64,000 nucleotides of DNA from Yersinia intermedia (GCF_900635455.1 NZ_LR134116.1:2790001-2854000), one strand, 5' to 3'. Numbered from the stretch's first letter, positions 1-12,035 are shown. The notes: generated from the letters alone by a model not told the origin. Made by a program: numbers and translations.

Positions 1-56
1 AATTGCCGAGAGATAAATGTGCTGAACTATTATTGCGCTGCCAATTTTATATTTAA

Positions 57-98
57 TTAGCAGCAGCTAATTTGGTTAACTCCGGGGTGATCGTCCAT
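57..98 (-). CDS. possible 13-codon ORF downstream of mgtC
   Basis: A very short frame reading MDDHPGVNQISCC follows a strong Shine-Dalgarno (AAGGAG, 5-6 nt before ATG) about 85 nt after the mgtC stop on the same strand. It has no membrane segment, so it is not an MgtR-type peptide by appearance. It may be a real micro-ORF, or the 5' end of a gene broken or continuing outside the window. I do not recognise it. Confidence 0.2.
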   Translation of the reverse strand: MDDHPGVNQISCC

Positions 99-183
99 AA
101 CAACTCCTTACTACCACATGGGTCAGCATTTAATTATTTACTGCGAATTTAAGTCACTTATTAGTGAGTAAACTACTTTACAA

Positions 184-882
184 TTAAACCGGTAATTCAG
201 ATGCAATGCGCCAATGAACTGCACTGACGCTCCGCTCCAGACTGACACGGCAAACAATACCTTCAATTTCTTTTTGCGCTGCGGGTGTCGCCATTATTTC
301 TGCGCACACTTCCAATTGGCCGGGTTTAGCAATATCTGCACTACAAAGCGACTGTAACCGTAATGCGACGCCATTTAACGCCTGCAAAATAAGGGTGCGA
401 ACCAATATCTCATCTTCCGCACCACAAGTGACCTGAATCCGGTAACGAACCTCTAAATCTATAGCTTGTTGCTGAGGCTGCATATTAATCCGTTGCGCCG
501 CCTCACGTAATAATATATTGGCACACAGAATAACCGCAGTGGCAGCTACCGCATTCCAATATAATCCCAGGCCACAAAGCACACCGATCCCCGCCGAGCA
601 CCAGAGCGTTGCGGCGGTATTCAAGCCACGAATATTCATGCCTTCACGCATAATGACACCCGCGCCCAGAAAACCAATTCCAGAGACAACTTGAGCGGCA
701 ATACGGCCAGGACTATCAGGGGATGTAGCATAAGAGCTGAGAATAAATACTGCGGCACCGGTCGCAACCAATGCATTAGTACGTAAACCCGCCATACGCT
801 GACGCCATTGTCTTTCTGCGCCAATTAATGCGCCCAAGCACATCGCCAGTAATAAATTTACGACAAAAGGAGTTAATGCCAT
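184..882 (-). CDS. mgtC: MgtC/SapB family inner-membrane virulence protein
   Basis: A 232-aa protein with a hydrophobic N-terminal half (about four to five membrane segments, residues 1-125) containing the family signatures GALIGAERQ, GLRTN and GIGFLGAGVI, then a soluble C-terminal domain of about 95 residues, as in full-length MgtC. In related bacteria MgtC inhibits the F1Fo ATP synthase and supports growth at low Mg2+ and inside macrophages. I start at the second Met, because GGAGAG lies just before it, whereas the Met 12 nt upstream has no ribosome site. No mgtB follows in the visible 183 nt. A PhoP box about 0.5 kb upstream supports PhoPQ control. Confidence 0.9.
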   Translation of the reverse strand: MALTPFVVNLLLAMCLGALIGAERQWRQRMAGLRTNALVATGAAVFILSSYATSPDSPGRIAAQVVSGIGFLGAGVIMREGMNIRGLNTAATLWCSAGIGVLCGLGLYWNAVAATAVILCANILLREAAQRINMQPQQQAIDLEVRYRIQVTCGAEDEILVRTLILQALNGVALRLQSLCSADIAKPGQLEVCAEIMATPAAQKEIEGIVCRVSLERSVSAVHWRIASELPV

Positions 883-919
883 GATTCTCTCCATGAATTA
901 ATCATTGGTAGAATAATCA

Positions 920-935
920 TGTGCTAGTTAGCACA
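920..935. promoter_or_regulatory. perfect hairpin close to the mgtC start
   Basis: TGTGCTA-GT-TAGCACA is a perfect 7-bp inverted repeat about 40 nt upstream of the mgtC start, inside the leader. It could be an operator or an RNA hairpin affecting translation. Its role is inferred only from position. Confidence 0.3.
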
Positions 936-1095
936 CAGGTAATTGTGCTGAAACATATAACCTAAAGTTATGAATCAGCAATAGCCTGTATTTATGCCCG
1001 GAGGGAATAGTGCGTGGTTGTTAAATACCATAATAGAAACCCGAAACAATACCCTCGATGATTAAACATCGAGTTATATATCAAACCCACAGTAA

Positions 1096-1193
1096 TTGAA
1101 GTTATAACCAGACCACAAACGAATAAATCTCGACGGCTGGCTCAAGTTTGTGTTTTAAGTGAATAAACACCATCAACACCACTATAACTTCAA
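1096..1193 (-). promoter_or_regulatory. structured part of the mgtC leader
   Basis: An 11-bp perfect long-range pairing (TTGAAGTTATA at 1096-1106 with TATAACTTCAA at 1183-1193) encloses a second 7-bp pairing (CACAAAC at 1114-1120 with GTTTGTG at 1146-1152). A separate 7-bp hairpin (CTCGATG/CATCGAG, 1054-1073) lies nearer the gene. This nested layout in a ~0.5 kb untranslated leader suggests a regulatory RNA, as known for mgtC and mgtA leaders in Salmonella. The fold itself is my reading, not a computed structure. Confidence 0.4.
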
Positions 1194-1242
1194 CTAATTA
1201 GGATCTACTTGGGTATGCACAACTCAGGATATAAGAGAGGGT

Positions 1243-1297
1243 GCTGCCCGCCATTTTCGGCAAGCAACAAATCAGTAGAGAGATAGGTTAGCTTGCC
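1243..1297 (-). promoter_or_regulatory. mutually exclusive hairpins after the mgtC leader ORF
   Basis: On the minus strand the last codons of the leader ORF carry GGCAAGC (1297-1291), which can pair with GCTTGCC (1265-1259). That same segment can instead pair with the following GGCGGGCAGC (1252-1243), giving a 10-bp stem with a 6-nt loop. Only one stem can form at a time, and a ribosome on the leader ORF would cover the first. This is attenuator-like architecture. No U-run follows, so an intrinsic terminator is not obvious; Rho or translational control would be needed. Confidence 0.4.
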
Positions 1298-1329
1298 TTG
1301 CTTATTTGACTACTACTTTGCGTATCCAT
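1288..1329 (-). CDS. mgtC leader peptide ORF (13 aa)
   Basis: The frame MDTQSSSQISKAS starts at an ATG behind AGGTGGAG with good spacing. It lies about 70 nt downstream of the PhoP box and some 400 nt before mgtC. Five of 13 residues are Ser, three in a row encoded by AGT. It ends inside the alternative hairpins described separately. Its sequence is unlike the Salmonella mgtM and mgtP leader peptides that I recall, so if it is a sensor its cue may differ. Too short for certainty. Confidence 0.4.
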   Translation of the reverse strand: MDTQSSSQISKAS

Positions 1330-1395
1330 TAATTTCTCCACCTAAATTTTCCAAGAGTATAGTTGCGTGTGATAATTATGTAAAGCCTATATTTC

Positions 1396-1412
1396 TAAAC
1401 AAAACCTAAACC
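1396..1412 (-). promoter_or_regulatory. PhoP box upstream of mgtC
   Basis: On the minus strand GGTTTA-N5-TGTTTA matches the PhoP direct repeat (T/G)GTTTA-N5-(T/G)GTTTA exactly. AT-rich sequence with possible -10 hexamers follows within 8-17 nt. This places the mgtC transcript start near 1370-1385, leaving a ~0.5 kb leader. Confidence 0.75.
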
Positions 1413-1949
1413 AGCTCCAGTGAATTAAATAATAAACTTAATATTTATAATATATCGATTATTTGTGTCGCACCATCATCAAGCCGTTGAGCCTATATTA
1501 AGTATGCATAAGAATGAAAGCAGGGATGCGAGAATCAATTTGAGCACTCTCACCCGCCGTTACTCACGCCGATATCCTTCTCGCCTCGCTCAATGACCTT
1601 AACGTAAAGGTCGCTGAGGCATAACGTCTATAGCCCCTCATCCAGCCAGCACCGCCTATTCCGGTGATCTCCCCATCAAGTCATTGACGCAATTACAAAA
1701 ATATAATGAGTCTTTAATCCAAATTGCGATCGTGATCTCATTTATAACCCTAACTATTTTAGGACCGTTGCCGATAGGTTCTTAAAGGACTGTTGAGATT
1801 TTTTTTACATATAGGGGTGGATTAACTTTAAGTAGCGATGCCTATACCCGCAGTAATCGGTGTTACAGCGCACAAGGCTATAGCATCAGATATACCGGGT
1901 ACATCAGGCCAGGACCTTTCCTCGAGCGACTATAGAAACGGAACTAACA
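1413..1949. other. gap between mgtC promoter and MCP gene
   Basis: About 540 nt without a convincing gene. The first part is AT-rich; the middle (1550-1680) is more GC-balanced but all frames are interrupted. The only signal I can support is the candidate flagellar-type promoter listed separately. Confidence 0.5.
1751..1777 (+). promoter_or_regulatory. candidate sigma-28 (FliA) promoter for the MCP gene
   Basis: GCCGATAG (1770-1777) matches seven of eight positions of the FliA -10 GCCGATAA. Exactly 11 nt upstream is TAACTATT, a five of eight match to TAAAGTTT. The next gene encodes a chemoreceptor, a typical FliA target. The leader would be about 170 nt. Confidence 0.4.
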
Positions 1950-3689
1950 ATGAAACGTGGAAGTACGCATCAGCCATTGGATATAAAAATAGCGCCAGAA
2001 CAGAATAAAGATACGAAAGTATTATTTATCAATAACATGCGTCTGGTTACTTTGTTTATCGCCATCTTGGCAGGAATACTGCTTTTATTTGCAGCCGCAA
2101 TTGGGACGTCTGGCTATTTCTTAAAACAGAGTAACCAATCACTGGAAGAGGCGACACAAGAGCTGGATATCCGCCTTGGCCTGTCCAACAGCTCGAACCA
2201 CCTGCGCACTGCACGCCTTATTCTGATTCAAGCAGCATCAGCGGCACGCATCGGTGATACCGAGGGTTATCAACAAGGGCTAAAAAACGCTGAGAGTCGT
2301 ATTACTCAATCGCAGCAAATGTTTGATCTCTACTATAACCGTCCGGTTAAATCCCAAACGGATACCGCATTAGATGTACCATTGAAAAAAGCCTACGAAC
2401 AGTATCGCGACGAGGGGATGAAAATCATGCTCGACGCGACGAAAGAAGGACATTTTGAAGAAGTTATCTCCCTTGAGACTGAAAAACTTAATCAGTTAGA
2501 TGATGCTTATAATGAGCCACTGCTGAAAGCCCTTAAATACCGTACCGAACAGGCTAATCAAATTAATCAAGCAGCCCAACAAGAAGCACGGCTTGGTTAC
2601 ATGCTGATGGGTGGTGCTTTTATTCTTGCTATCTTGCTGACAATCGTGGCTTTTTTAGTGATCAGCAAAGTCATCATCAAGCCAATTAATTGGCTGGTAG
2701 AACGTATCCAGCGTATTGCTCAGGGGGATTTGACACAAACGTCGGTCTCATTTGGTCGTAACGAAATTGGTGTGCTGGGTAACAATATTCAGCAAATGCA
2801 GGATTCGTTATCCATCACTGTTGGAGCCGTGCGCAGCAGTGCTGAATCTATTTACCAAGGCTCTAGTGAAATTGCTCTGGGTAATACCGACCTTTCGGCC
2901 CGTACCGAGCAACAAGCCGCATCACTTGAACAGACAGCCGCCAGTATGGAGCAACTGACCGCAACTGTGAAACAAAATGCGGAGAATGCTCATCATGCAA
3001 GCCAGTTGGCTGCTGATGCCTCAGGCAAAGCTGCTCAGGGTGGCGATATTGTTAATGATGTTGTTAGTACTATGGATAAAATATCCCTCAGTTCCATGAA
3101 AATTGCTGAAATCACCAATGTAATTAACAGCATTGCTTTCCAGACCAACATTCTGGCACTGAATGCGGCGGTTGAAGCTGCCCGTGCGGGTGAACAAGGC
3201 CGTGGTTTTGCCGTGGTGGCCAGTGAGGTCCGTAATCTGGCACAACGCAGTGCCGATGCTGCCAAAGAGATAGAATCGTTGATTGAGGCCTCAGTTGATC
3301 TGATTGGTGATGGATCAATTCTGGTATCGGATGCCGGTAAAGCGATGAACCAGATTGTAACGGCCGTTACTCATGTAACTGATATTATGGGTGAAATTGC
3401 ATCCGCTTCTGATGAGCAGAGCCGTGGTATTAGCCAGGTTGCCCAAGCAGTTTCAGAAATGGACAATGTTACGCAACAGAACGCCTCTTTAGTTCAGGAA
3501 GCATCAGCGGCGGCAGCCTCTCTTGAACAACAAGCTGAAATATTGACTCAAGCTGTTGCAGTATTCCATTTAAAGGGTCACAACCCTGCCCCGTCACTTA
3601 AAACACCTGCACCGATGTCTGCCATGCAAAACAACGCGGCCAAGAATAAGAAGTCCGGTGACGACGCACTAAACTGGGAAACATTCTGA
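1950..3689 (+). CDS. methyl-accepting chemotaxis protein, Tar/Tsr type
   Basis: A 579-aa chemoreceptor. It has a cytoplasmic N-terminus, a first membrane segment at about residues 31-55, a periplasmic helical sensor domain to about 215, a second membrane segment (about 216-240), a HAMP domain, then the cytoplasmic signalling domain with the conserved hairpin tip ([20 protein letters not shown]). The C-terminus is NWETF, the pentapeptide that tethers CheR and CheB, so this is a high-abundance-type receptor able to recruit the methylation enzymes. The ligand cannot be told from sequence. It stands alone; its start is the ATG at 1950, and a terminator follows. Confidence 0.95.
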   Translation: MKRGSTHQPLDIKIAPEQNKDTKVLFINNMRLVTLFIAILAGILLLFAAAIGTSGYFLKQSNQSLEEATQELDIRLGLSNSSNHLRTARLILIQAASAARIGDTEGYQQGLKNAESRITQSQQMFDLYYNRPVKSQTDTALDVPLKKAYEQYRDEGMKIMLDATKEGHFEEVISLETEKLNQLDDAYNEPLLKALKYRTEQANQINQAAQQEARLGYMLMGGAFILAILLTIVAFLVISKVIIKPINWLVERIQRIAQGDLTQTSVSFGRNEIGVLGNNIQQMQDSLSITVGAVRSSAESIYQGSSEIALGNTDLSARTEQQAASLEQTAASMEQLTATVKQNAENAHHASQLAADASGKAAQGGDIVNDVVSTMDKISLSSMKIAEITNVINSIAFQTNILALNAAVEAARAGEQGRGFAVVASEVRNLAQRSADAAKEIESLIEASVDLIGDGSILVSDAGKAMNQIVTAVTHVTDIMGEIASASDEQSRGISQVAQAVSEMDNVTQQNASLVQEASAAAASLEQQAEILTQAVAVFHLKGHNPAPSLKTPAPMSAMQNNAAKNKKSGDDALNWETF

Positions 3690-3726
3690 GTTAGCGCTAG
3701 AAAATCGTTCAATCAAGCTATGATTT

Positions 3727-3748
3727 AGATAGTTAGATAGTTAGATAG
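3727..3748. repeat. short TTAGATAG tandem repeat
   Basis: Three near-identical copies of an 8-nt unit (AGATAGTT) lie just before the MCP terminator. Small simple-sequence array, possibly variable between strains. Confidence 0.4.
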
Positions 3749-3749
3749 C

Positions 3750-3790
3750 AAAACCGGAGGCAAGGCGCACTCACCTTCCTCCGGTTTTTT
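3750..3790 (+). terminator. rho-independent terminator after the MCP gene
   Basis: An 11-bp stem AAAACCGGAGG / CCTCCGGTTTT with a 17-nt loop, followed by further T residues, 60 nt after the MCP stop. Because it also begins with an A-run it could serve dsrB on the other strand. Confidence 0.85.
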
Positions 3791-3825
3791 GCATTACTCA
3801 CAGCACAACAGGCTGAGTGCAAATG

Positions 3826-4017
3826 TTACTGGTGTAGCGGCTCGACAAAGGTACCATCATGGCTATCAATCTCGTTAAAGAACCAGACACCTGCCGGGTA
3901 ATCTTCCAACGAAACCAAATACATGATGCCCTCACTAAACTGCTCGACCTCTAACACAACCCCCTCGCGTCGTGGGCCACCATCGGTTTTTACTGTCACC
4001 CGATCATTCACTTTCAT
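3826..4017 (-). CDS. dsrB: DsrB family small protein
   Basis: A 63-aa protein beginning [17 protein letters not shown] and containing LEDYP and WFFNE, collinear over its whole length with E. coli DsrB (62 aa) as I recall it. The longer in-frame start 78 nt upstream is rejected: GAAGGT lies 8-9 nt before the internal ATG, and the extra residues have no counterpart. In E. coli dsrB expression responds to sigma-S, H-NS and DsrA, but the biochemical role is unknown. Confidence 0.85.
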   Translation of the reverse strand: MKVNDRVTVKTDGGPRREGVVLEVEQFSEGIMYLVSLEDYPAGVWFFNEIDSHDGTFVEPLHQ

Positions 4018-4216
4018 GATATTACCTTCAATTAAATCAATGCTGCTAGTGTAGTACAGAATCAGGTGAGAATGATAAGGTTTACGTATAAACAACGGTA
4101 TGCTTTCGCTAAATATAATTGCGGATAATAGCCGTGCCGGTTTACTTAATAAGGGAACTTGAGTGAATCAGAATAGAGGAAGATGAAGCAGAGGGTCTTA
4201 CCGGATAGCAGAAAGT

Positions 4217-4243
4217 AAAAAACCCGCCTTAGCGGGTTTTTTT
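4217..4243 (-). terminator. terminator of the csp gene
   Basis: AAAACCCGC-CTTA-GCGGGTTTT forms a 9-bp stem with T-runs on both sides, 20 nt beyond the csp stop. It is symmetrical and may act in both directions. Confidence 0.85.
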
Positions 4244-4262
4244 ATAATCAGCCAAAGGCCAA

Positions 4263-4475
4263 TTAGATTGCAGTTACGTTTGCTGCAGACGGACCTTTAG
4301 CACCGTTCTCGATAGAGAACTGTACATTCTGGCCTTCAGCCAGGGTCTTGAAGCCTTGATCTTGGATTGCAGAGAAGTGAACGAACACGTCTTTGCTGCC
4401 ATCAGCTGGAGTGATGAAACCGAAGCCTTTAGACTCGTTGAACCACTTTACTTGACCTTTCATCATGTTAGACAT
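4263..4475 (-). CDS. cold-shock family RNA chaperone (CspC/CspE type)
   Basis: A 70-aa single-domain cold-shock protein with both RNA-binding motifs, KGFGFI (RNP1) and VFVHF (RNP2), and the CspC/CspE-like ending [10 protein letters not shown]. It would bind single-stranded RNA and melt secondary structure or act as an antiterminator. Start chosen at MSNMM because AAGGAAA lies 7 nt upstream. The long upstream gap would allow the long 5' leader typical of csp genes. Whether it is the CspC or the CspE orthologue needs synteny that is not visible here. Confidence 0.9.
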   Translation of the reverse strand: MSNMMKGQVKWFNESKGFGFITPADGSKDVFVHFSAIQDQGFKTLAEGQNVQFSIENGAKGPSAANVTAI

Positions 4476-4956
4476 GTGTATTTCCTTTATTAAAAAAATT
4501 TGCCACCATGGGCGTGTTATAGCCGGTTATCAGTCGTTACTTATGGAGGCACTATGAAGGAAATTCGTCAGTGAAGAGCTATCAACGATAACGCTTTAAA
4601 TATGAACCACTTTACTCAAGATGTCGTGCATAAATAGGTCTGTACCACAGGCCGAGACGCATTAACTCATGACCGGCTTTTAATAGCAACTGTTTTTAGC
4701 TGGCAAACTGTAGATTCTTGTTTACATGGCTAAAATAAAACCAAAAAAGCTATTAATTATACTCTTGCAGCCCGTTTTTACGCAGAATAATCATAATTTT
4801 TATTGTTACTAAACTACTGCTGACCAAACGCGTATGGTAATGAAAAGGACAAAATGCGTTAAATGGGCAGTTTTACGCCATGTTTGCCAGCGGGTACTGA
4901 AAGTTTATCTCATGAATTTGCTATGATATGCGCCCACCTACCCCTGAGAGGAACAC
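4476..4956. promoter_or_regulatory. divergent csp / lacI upstream region
   Basis: About 480 nt with no gene. For the csp gene a perfect TATAAT (minus strand, 4761-4756) sits about 275 nt upstream with only a weak -35, consistent with a long csp leader. For lacI a GAGAGG ribosome site lies close to its ATG. No inverted repeat stands out. Confidence 0.35.
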
Positions 4957-5991
4957 ATGAGGCCTAAGTCTGTCACTTTAGATGATGTCGCACGCCAGGC
5001 GGGAGTGTCATATCAAACCGTATCACGTGTTTTAAACCAAGCACCTCATGTCTCACCAAAAACCCGCAGCAAGGTCGAACAGGCCATGGCTGACTTAAAC
5101 TATGTCCCTAACCGTGTAGCACAGCAATTGGCAGGGAAACATAGCCTTACGCTTGGGCTGGCAACCACAGACCTCGCGTTACATGCCCCCTCTCAAATAG
5201 CCGCAGCAATAAAAAGTAAAGCGCGTGAGCTAGGATACGCAGTAGTGATTGCCATGGTCGATGATCAAACTGCCCCTGCTTGCCAGCAAGCGATAAATGA
5301 ACTGCTAGCCCAACGGGTTGATGGCATCTTAGTGAATATTCCTCTGAAACCTAAAGCCAGTGCGATAATTGCCCAGCAATGTGCGGATACTCCGGTATTG
5401 TTTCTGGATGTGGATCCACAATCCACCGCTTTCAGTGTGTTGTTTGACGCCAAGGTTGGAGCCATTCAGGGAGCTGAGCACCTCATTACCTTAGGCCACC
5501 AGCAGATTGCCTTTATCTGTGGGCCGAAAAGCGCGATTTCAGCCCAGTTACGTTATCAGGGCTGGCTACAGGCACTCAATGACGCCTCGTTAACCCCTCA
5601 GGCGGTCTACTACGGCGAATGGAACGCCCGAAGCGGCTATCAGGCCACACAGAGGCTCATTGCCAGCAATATTCCTTTTAGCGCTATATTGGTCGCTAAC
5701 GATCAAATGGCTCTTGGTGTATTACGCGCGCTGCATGAGCACAATATCAACGTGCCAGCGCAAGTCTCGGTCATTGGTTACGATGACACCGCAGACAGCG
5801 CCTATTTCCAACCGCCACTGACAACGATTAGGCAGGACTTCAAGCAATTAGGGGAAGAGAGCGTTTCCCGCCTGATTGTCAGGCTGCACCACACCATTGA
5901 GCCACCGTCTGGGTCTCTCTTGTTAGCCACTGAACTGACAATACGCCAAACAACAGCACGCTTTAAGCGCTCTATCCTTAAAAACAAATAA
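4957..5991 (+). CDS. lacI: lactose operon repressor LacI
   Basis: A 344-aa LacI/GalR protein. The N-terminal helix-turn-helix (VTLDDVARQAG...SYQTVSRVLNQ) and hinge (NRVAQQLAGK) are nearly identical to E. coli LacI, including the Tyr-Gln pair of the recognition helix, so the operator should be the same. The nearly identical lac operator found just upstream of lacZ supports this. The periplasmic-binding-like core follows (residues 60-330). It lies 161 nt upstream of lacZ on the same strand, the E. coli arrangement. The end of the protein has a basic tail (RFKRSILKNK) in place of the E. coli tetramerisation helix. Confidence 0.93.
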   Translation: MRPKSVTLDDVARQAGVSYQTVSRVLNQAPHVSPKTRSKVEQAMADLNYVPNRVAQQLAGKHSLTLGLATTDLALHAPSQIAAAIKSKARELGYAVVIAMVDDQTAPACQQAINELLAQRVDGILVNIPLKPKASAIIAQQCADTPVLFLDVDPQSTAFSVLFDAKVGAIQGAEHLITLGHQQIAFICGPKSAISAQLRYQGWLQALNDASLTPQAVYYGEWNARSGYQATQRLIASNIPFSAILVANDQMALGVLRALHEHNINVPAQVSVIGYDDTADSAYFQPPLTTIRQDFKQLGEESVSRLIVRLHHTIEPPSGSLLLATELTIRQTTARFKRSILKNK

Positions 5992-6065
5992 ATGCGATCG
6001 CTCTCGACTATTTATCCAACCGCTATTTACTTTACCTGCCGCTGAATTCATCTTTACCGCATTAG

Positions 6066-9314
<3,249 letters not shown>

Positions 9315-9527
9315 GTTTAGCTGACAATACGGCTGCTATCTCGTAGCCGTACTTTGGGATGGTTTTTGGCCAAAATTTCAGATTTATACCTATAGCGTAA
9401 GAAAAGTAATGTTCATACAATCAAAGCGTTCCAAACATCTCTTAGTCTTGATTGTAGCCCTGCAAGTAAGCCATACATGCACGACTCCTTTGCAAATTTG
9501 TGCGCCCACACCGTTGGGCGCTTTTTT
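9315..9527 (+). ncRNA. possible small RNA ending in a strong terminator
   Basis: The 366-nt lacZ-qor gap has no ORF but ends a ~150-nt stretch with a textbook terminator (GCGCCCA-CACCGT-TGGGCGC followed by six T, 9502-9527). That is almost 190 nt beyond the lacZ stop, far for a lacZ terminator, with TTGGCC and TATACC/CCTATA promoter-like elements near 9366-9395. It could be a small RNA or simply the end of the lacZ message. No known RNA family recognised. Confidence 0.3.
9502..9527 (+). terminator. rho-independent terminator
   Basis: A 7-bp GC-rich stem GCGCCCA/TGGGCGC with a 6-nt loop and six T residues. It is the only strong terminator between lacZ and the oxidoreductase gene. Confidence 0.85.
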
Positions 9528-9680
9528 GTTTTCTACTTCACTGATATTTTCTGACGCTTCCCCCCTGTAATCACTTAAGCACATTCTCGTCATGAATTAT
9601 TCCCATTACCAGACTAAGATACTCTCGTAATCATCGGCATAGCATCGGAGTTACCACCTTTAGGCGACAAGAGGAATATT

Positions 9681-10691
9681 ATGACATCGTTAACACACCT
9701 CCAGGCGAATATGGTCGCGATTGAAATCACTCAGTCTGGTGGGCCAGAAGTCTTAGCCGCCGTACAGCGCCCAACACCTATGCCTGCTGCGGGCGAAATA
9801 TTGGTTAAAGTTTCAGCCGCAGGTGTTAACCGCCCTGATGTAATGCAACGCCGTGGCCAGTATGCGCCACCGCCAGGAGCCTCAGATATTCCTGGATTGG
9901 AAGTTGCCGGCGAAGTAGTCGCCATTGCGGCTGATGTTAGCCGCTTTAAGATAGGAGACCGCGTGTGTGGGTTGATAGCTGGCGGGGGTTATGCTCAGTA
10001 CTGCGTCATACATGAAACCAATGCCTTACCGATTCCCGCCAACCTGACTGATATCGAAGCTTCGGCGCTGCCAGAAACATTCTTCACCGTATGGACCAAC
10101 CTATTCCAACGAGGCCATTTTAGCGCTGGTGAAACAGTCTTAATTCATGGTGGATCTTCGGGTATTGGGACGACTGCAATATTACTGAGTAAAGCATTTG
10201 GCGCACAGACAGTGATTGTCACTGTGGGTTCAGAGGAAAAACGCCAAGCGTGCCTGAAATTAGGGGCAGATGTCGCTATTAACTACCACACTCAGGACTT
10301 TGTCGCTGAAACTAAACGTGTGACTGTAGGTAAAGGCGCTGATGTCATTGTTGATTTAATTGCTGGAGATTATGTCGAGCGTAATTATGAAGCGGCAGCC
10401 ATGAATGGACGTATTGTTCAAATTGGTACACAAAATGGTAACGCTAAAGATCTTAACCTAATGTTAATGTTGCTAAAACGCCTGACACACACCGGTTCCA
10501 CTTTACGCTCGCGCAGCGTTGCAGAAAAAGCACTGATTGCTCAAGAACTGGAACAACAGGTCTGGCCTATGCTGGGTAAGGGCAACATGAAACCGCAAAT
10601 CTGCCAAACATTCCCACTGGCAGAAGCGTCAAAAGCACATGAGCTAATGGAAAGTAGCACACATATCGGGAAAATTGTTTTGACCGTTTAA
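9681..10691 (+). CDS. NAD(P)H:quinone oxidoreductase, zinc-independent MDR family
   Basis: A 336-aa medium-chain dehydrogenase/reductase of the QOR/PIG3 subgroup. It has a GroES-like N-terminal domain with the MDR signature NRPDVMQRRGQY and a Rossmann domain with the nucleotide motif IHGGSSGIG (about residues 155-165). The catalytic-zinc Cys/His ligands of alcohol dehydrogenases are absent, which fits the quinone-reductase branch. Expected reaction: one- or two-electron reduction of quinones with NADPH. GAGG lies 8 nt upstream of the chosen ATG. Stand-alone gene. Confidence 0.85.
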   Translation: MTSLTHLQANMVAIEITQSGGPEVLAAVQRPTPMPAAGEILVKVSAAGVNRPDVMQRRGQYAPPPGASDIPGLEVAGEVVAIAADVSRFKIGDRVCGLIAGGGYAQYCVIHETNALPIPANLTDIEASALPETFFTVWTNLFQRGHFSAGETVLIHGGSSGIGTTAILLSKAFGAQTVIVTVGSEEKRQACLKLGADVAINYHTQDFVAETKRVTVGKGADVIVDLIAGDYVERNYEAAAMNGRIVQIGTQNGNAKDLNLMLMLLKRLTHTGSTLRSRSVAEKALIAQELEQQVWPMLGKGNMKPQICQTFPLAEASKAHELMESSTHIGKIVLTV

Positions 10692-10875
10692 CACGGCACA
10701 GAACTGTAAATACCGCTATTATTAACATTCATTCGCTGTTAGCCCTTATCGACCTATAACAGTTTAACCAAGTAATTTATTCAACTGATATACTTTAGAT
10801 TTAACCTTCCGTGCTAATCTAGAACGAACCATTATGGTTTAGTTTTTATGAGTTATTAATCACAAGGTCATAATT

Positions 10876-11409
10876 ATGGACATAATTAAAAAAATATTAA
10901 TTGACGACATCGCAAGAATAAATCAAAAAGAAAAACGAGATGGTCGGTTAAAGTTTAACAGCGATTTTGTCTACAAACATCCCTATCTTTGCCTGGCAAT
11001 GCTGGTGTCATATTTTTTAGTCTTAGTTTTGATGTACTTAACACCCTATTTTGGCACTGGATATATGATTGCATTTACTGCTTTCTTTGCGCTAATGTCC
11101 GCTGTGCTAATGATGGAAATCAAGCCCGTATTTAAGTTTGAAGATATTGGCATCCTTGACTTACGCGTTTGCTACAACGGTGAATGGTTCTTTAGTCGTG
11201 CGTTATCGGCACAAGCGATTGATGAAATATTGAATAACAAAAATATCAGTGATGACTTTAAACTTCGCTTTAAACATATTATTAATAATAAAGGCGAAAT
11301 AGATTTTTATGATGTCTATGATTTGGCCTATTTACAAAAAAAGTCCGCACAATTCAATGAGTCAAACGTCATATCATCGTTAGCCAGTTCGTCAGTTATC
11401 GGGCAGTAA
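10876..11409 (+). CDS. ylaC: YlaC family inner-membrane protein
   Basis: A 177-aa protein collinear with E. coli YlaC: EKRD near the N-terminus, a membrane hairpin at about residues 38-82, then DLRVCYNGEWF and a C-terminal soluble part with DFYD. It is about 20 residues longer than the E. coli protein at the C-terminus. Function unknown. Base composition is AT-rich compared with the flanking oxidoreductase gene. Confidence 0.8.
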   Translation: MDIIKKILIDDIARINQKEKRDGRLKFNSDFVYKHPYLCLAMLVSYFLVLVLMYLTPYFGTGYMIAFTAFFALMSAVLMMEIKPVFKFEDIGILDLRVCYNGEWFFSRALSAQAIDEILNNKNISDDFKLRFKHIINNKGEIDFYDVYDLAYLQKKSAQFNESNVISSLASSSVIGQ

Positions 11410-11576
11410 ACGCCAGTATTTAGAACACTGTTGCCCCGCCAGGGGCTTTCAATCGTAATATCTAATTAGCCTTTTTATCTATCACGTACATTGGTTTTGT
11501 TAGGCAGATATAGTTAATATATTAAAATATTGCCTATAATAAGCGTAATATACCTAATAAAAAGAGGCTGATAGAC

Positions 11577-12035
11577 ATGGATAAAATTGACGAGCAACTG
11601 ATAGCTATTTTAGCGGAAAACTCTCGGATATCTCTAAAAGATCTGTCACAACAAGTAAACCTATCGTCTCCAAGTACATCCGAACGTCTGCGGCGTCTTG
11701 AAGAGCGCCAGATCATCCGCAGCTACACTCTCGACTTAGACCAGAGAGCTTTCGGCTATAATTTGCAGGCCATTGTTCGTATAAAGCCACAGACGGGAAT
11801 GTTGCACCGGGTTGCACAGATGATTCAGGAAACACCTGAATGTGTTGAATGTGACAAAATAACCGGCGACGATTGCTTCATTAGCCGTCTATTCATTCAG
11901 TCGTTGGAGCAATTAGATACCATCACTGACCGCTGGGCTGAGCACGCCGACATTCATACCTCAATCGTAAAATCATCCCCTGTTATGCGGCGACTACCCC
12001 CATTAATGCAACCCTCCCAGGGAGAAAAAATCTAA
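11577..12035 (+). CDS. Lrp/AsnC family transcriptional regulator
   Basis: A 152-aa regulator with an N-terminal helix-turn-helix (DEQLIAILAENSRISLKDLS...SSPSTSERLRRLEE, residues 4-45) and a C-terminal RAM ligand-binding domain (about 65-140). GAGGCTG lies just before the ATG. It probably senses an amino acid or other small effector; the ligand is unknown. It is followed 83 nt later by kdoO on the same strand, which may be a target or simply a neighbour. Confidence 0.9.
   Translation: MDKIDEQLIAILAENSRISLKDLSQQVNLSSPSTSERLRRLEERQIIRSYTLDLDQRAFGYNLQAIVRIKPQTGMLHRVAQMIQETPECVECDKITGDDCFISRLFIQSLEQLDTITDRWAEHADIHTSIVKSSPVMRRLPPLMQPSQGEKI

Noticed and set aside
4018..4095. Longer dsrB start
   Set aside because: The internal ATG has a good SD and yields the normal DsrB length; the added residues are not conserved.
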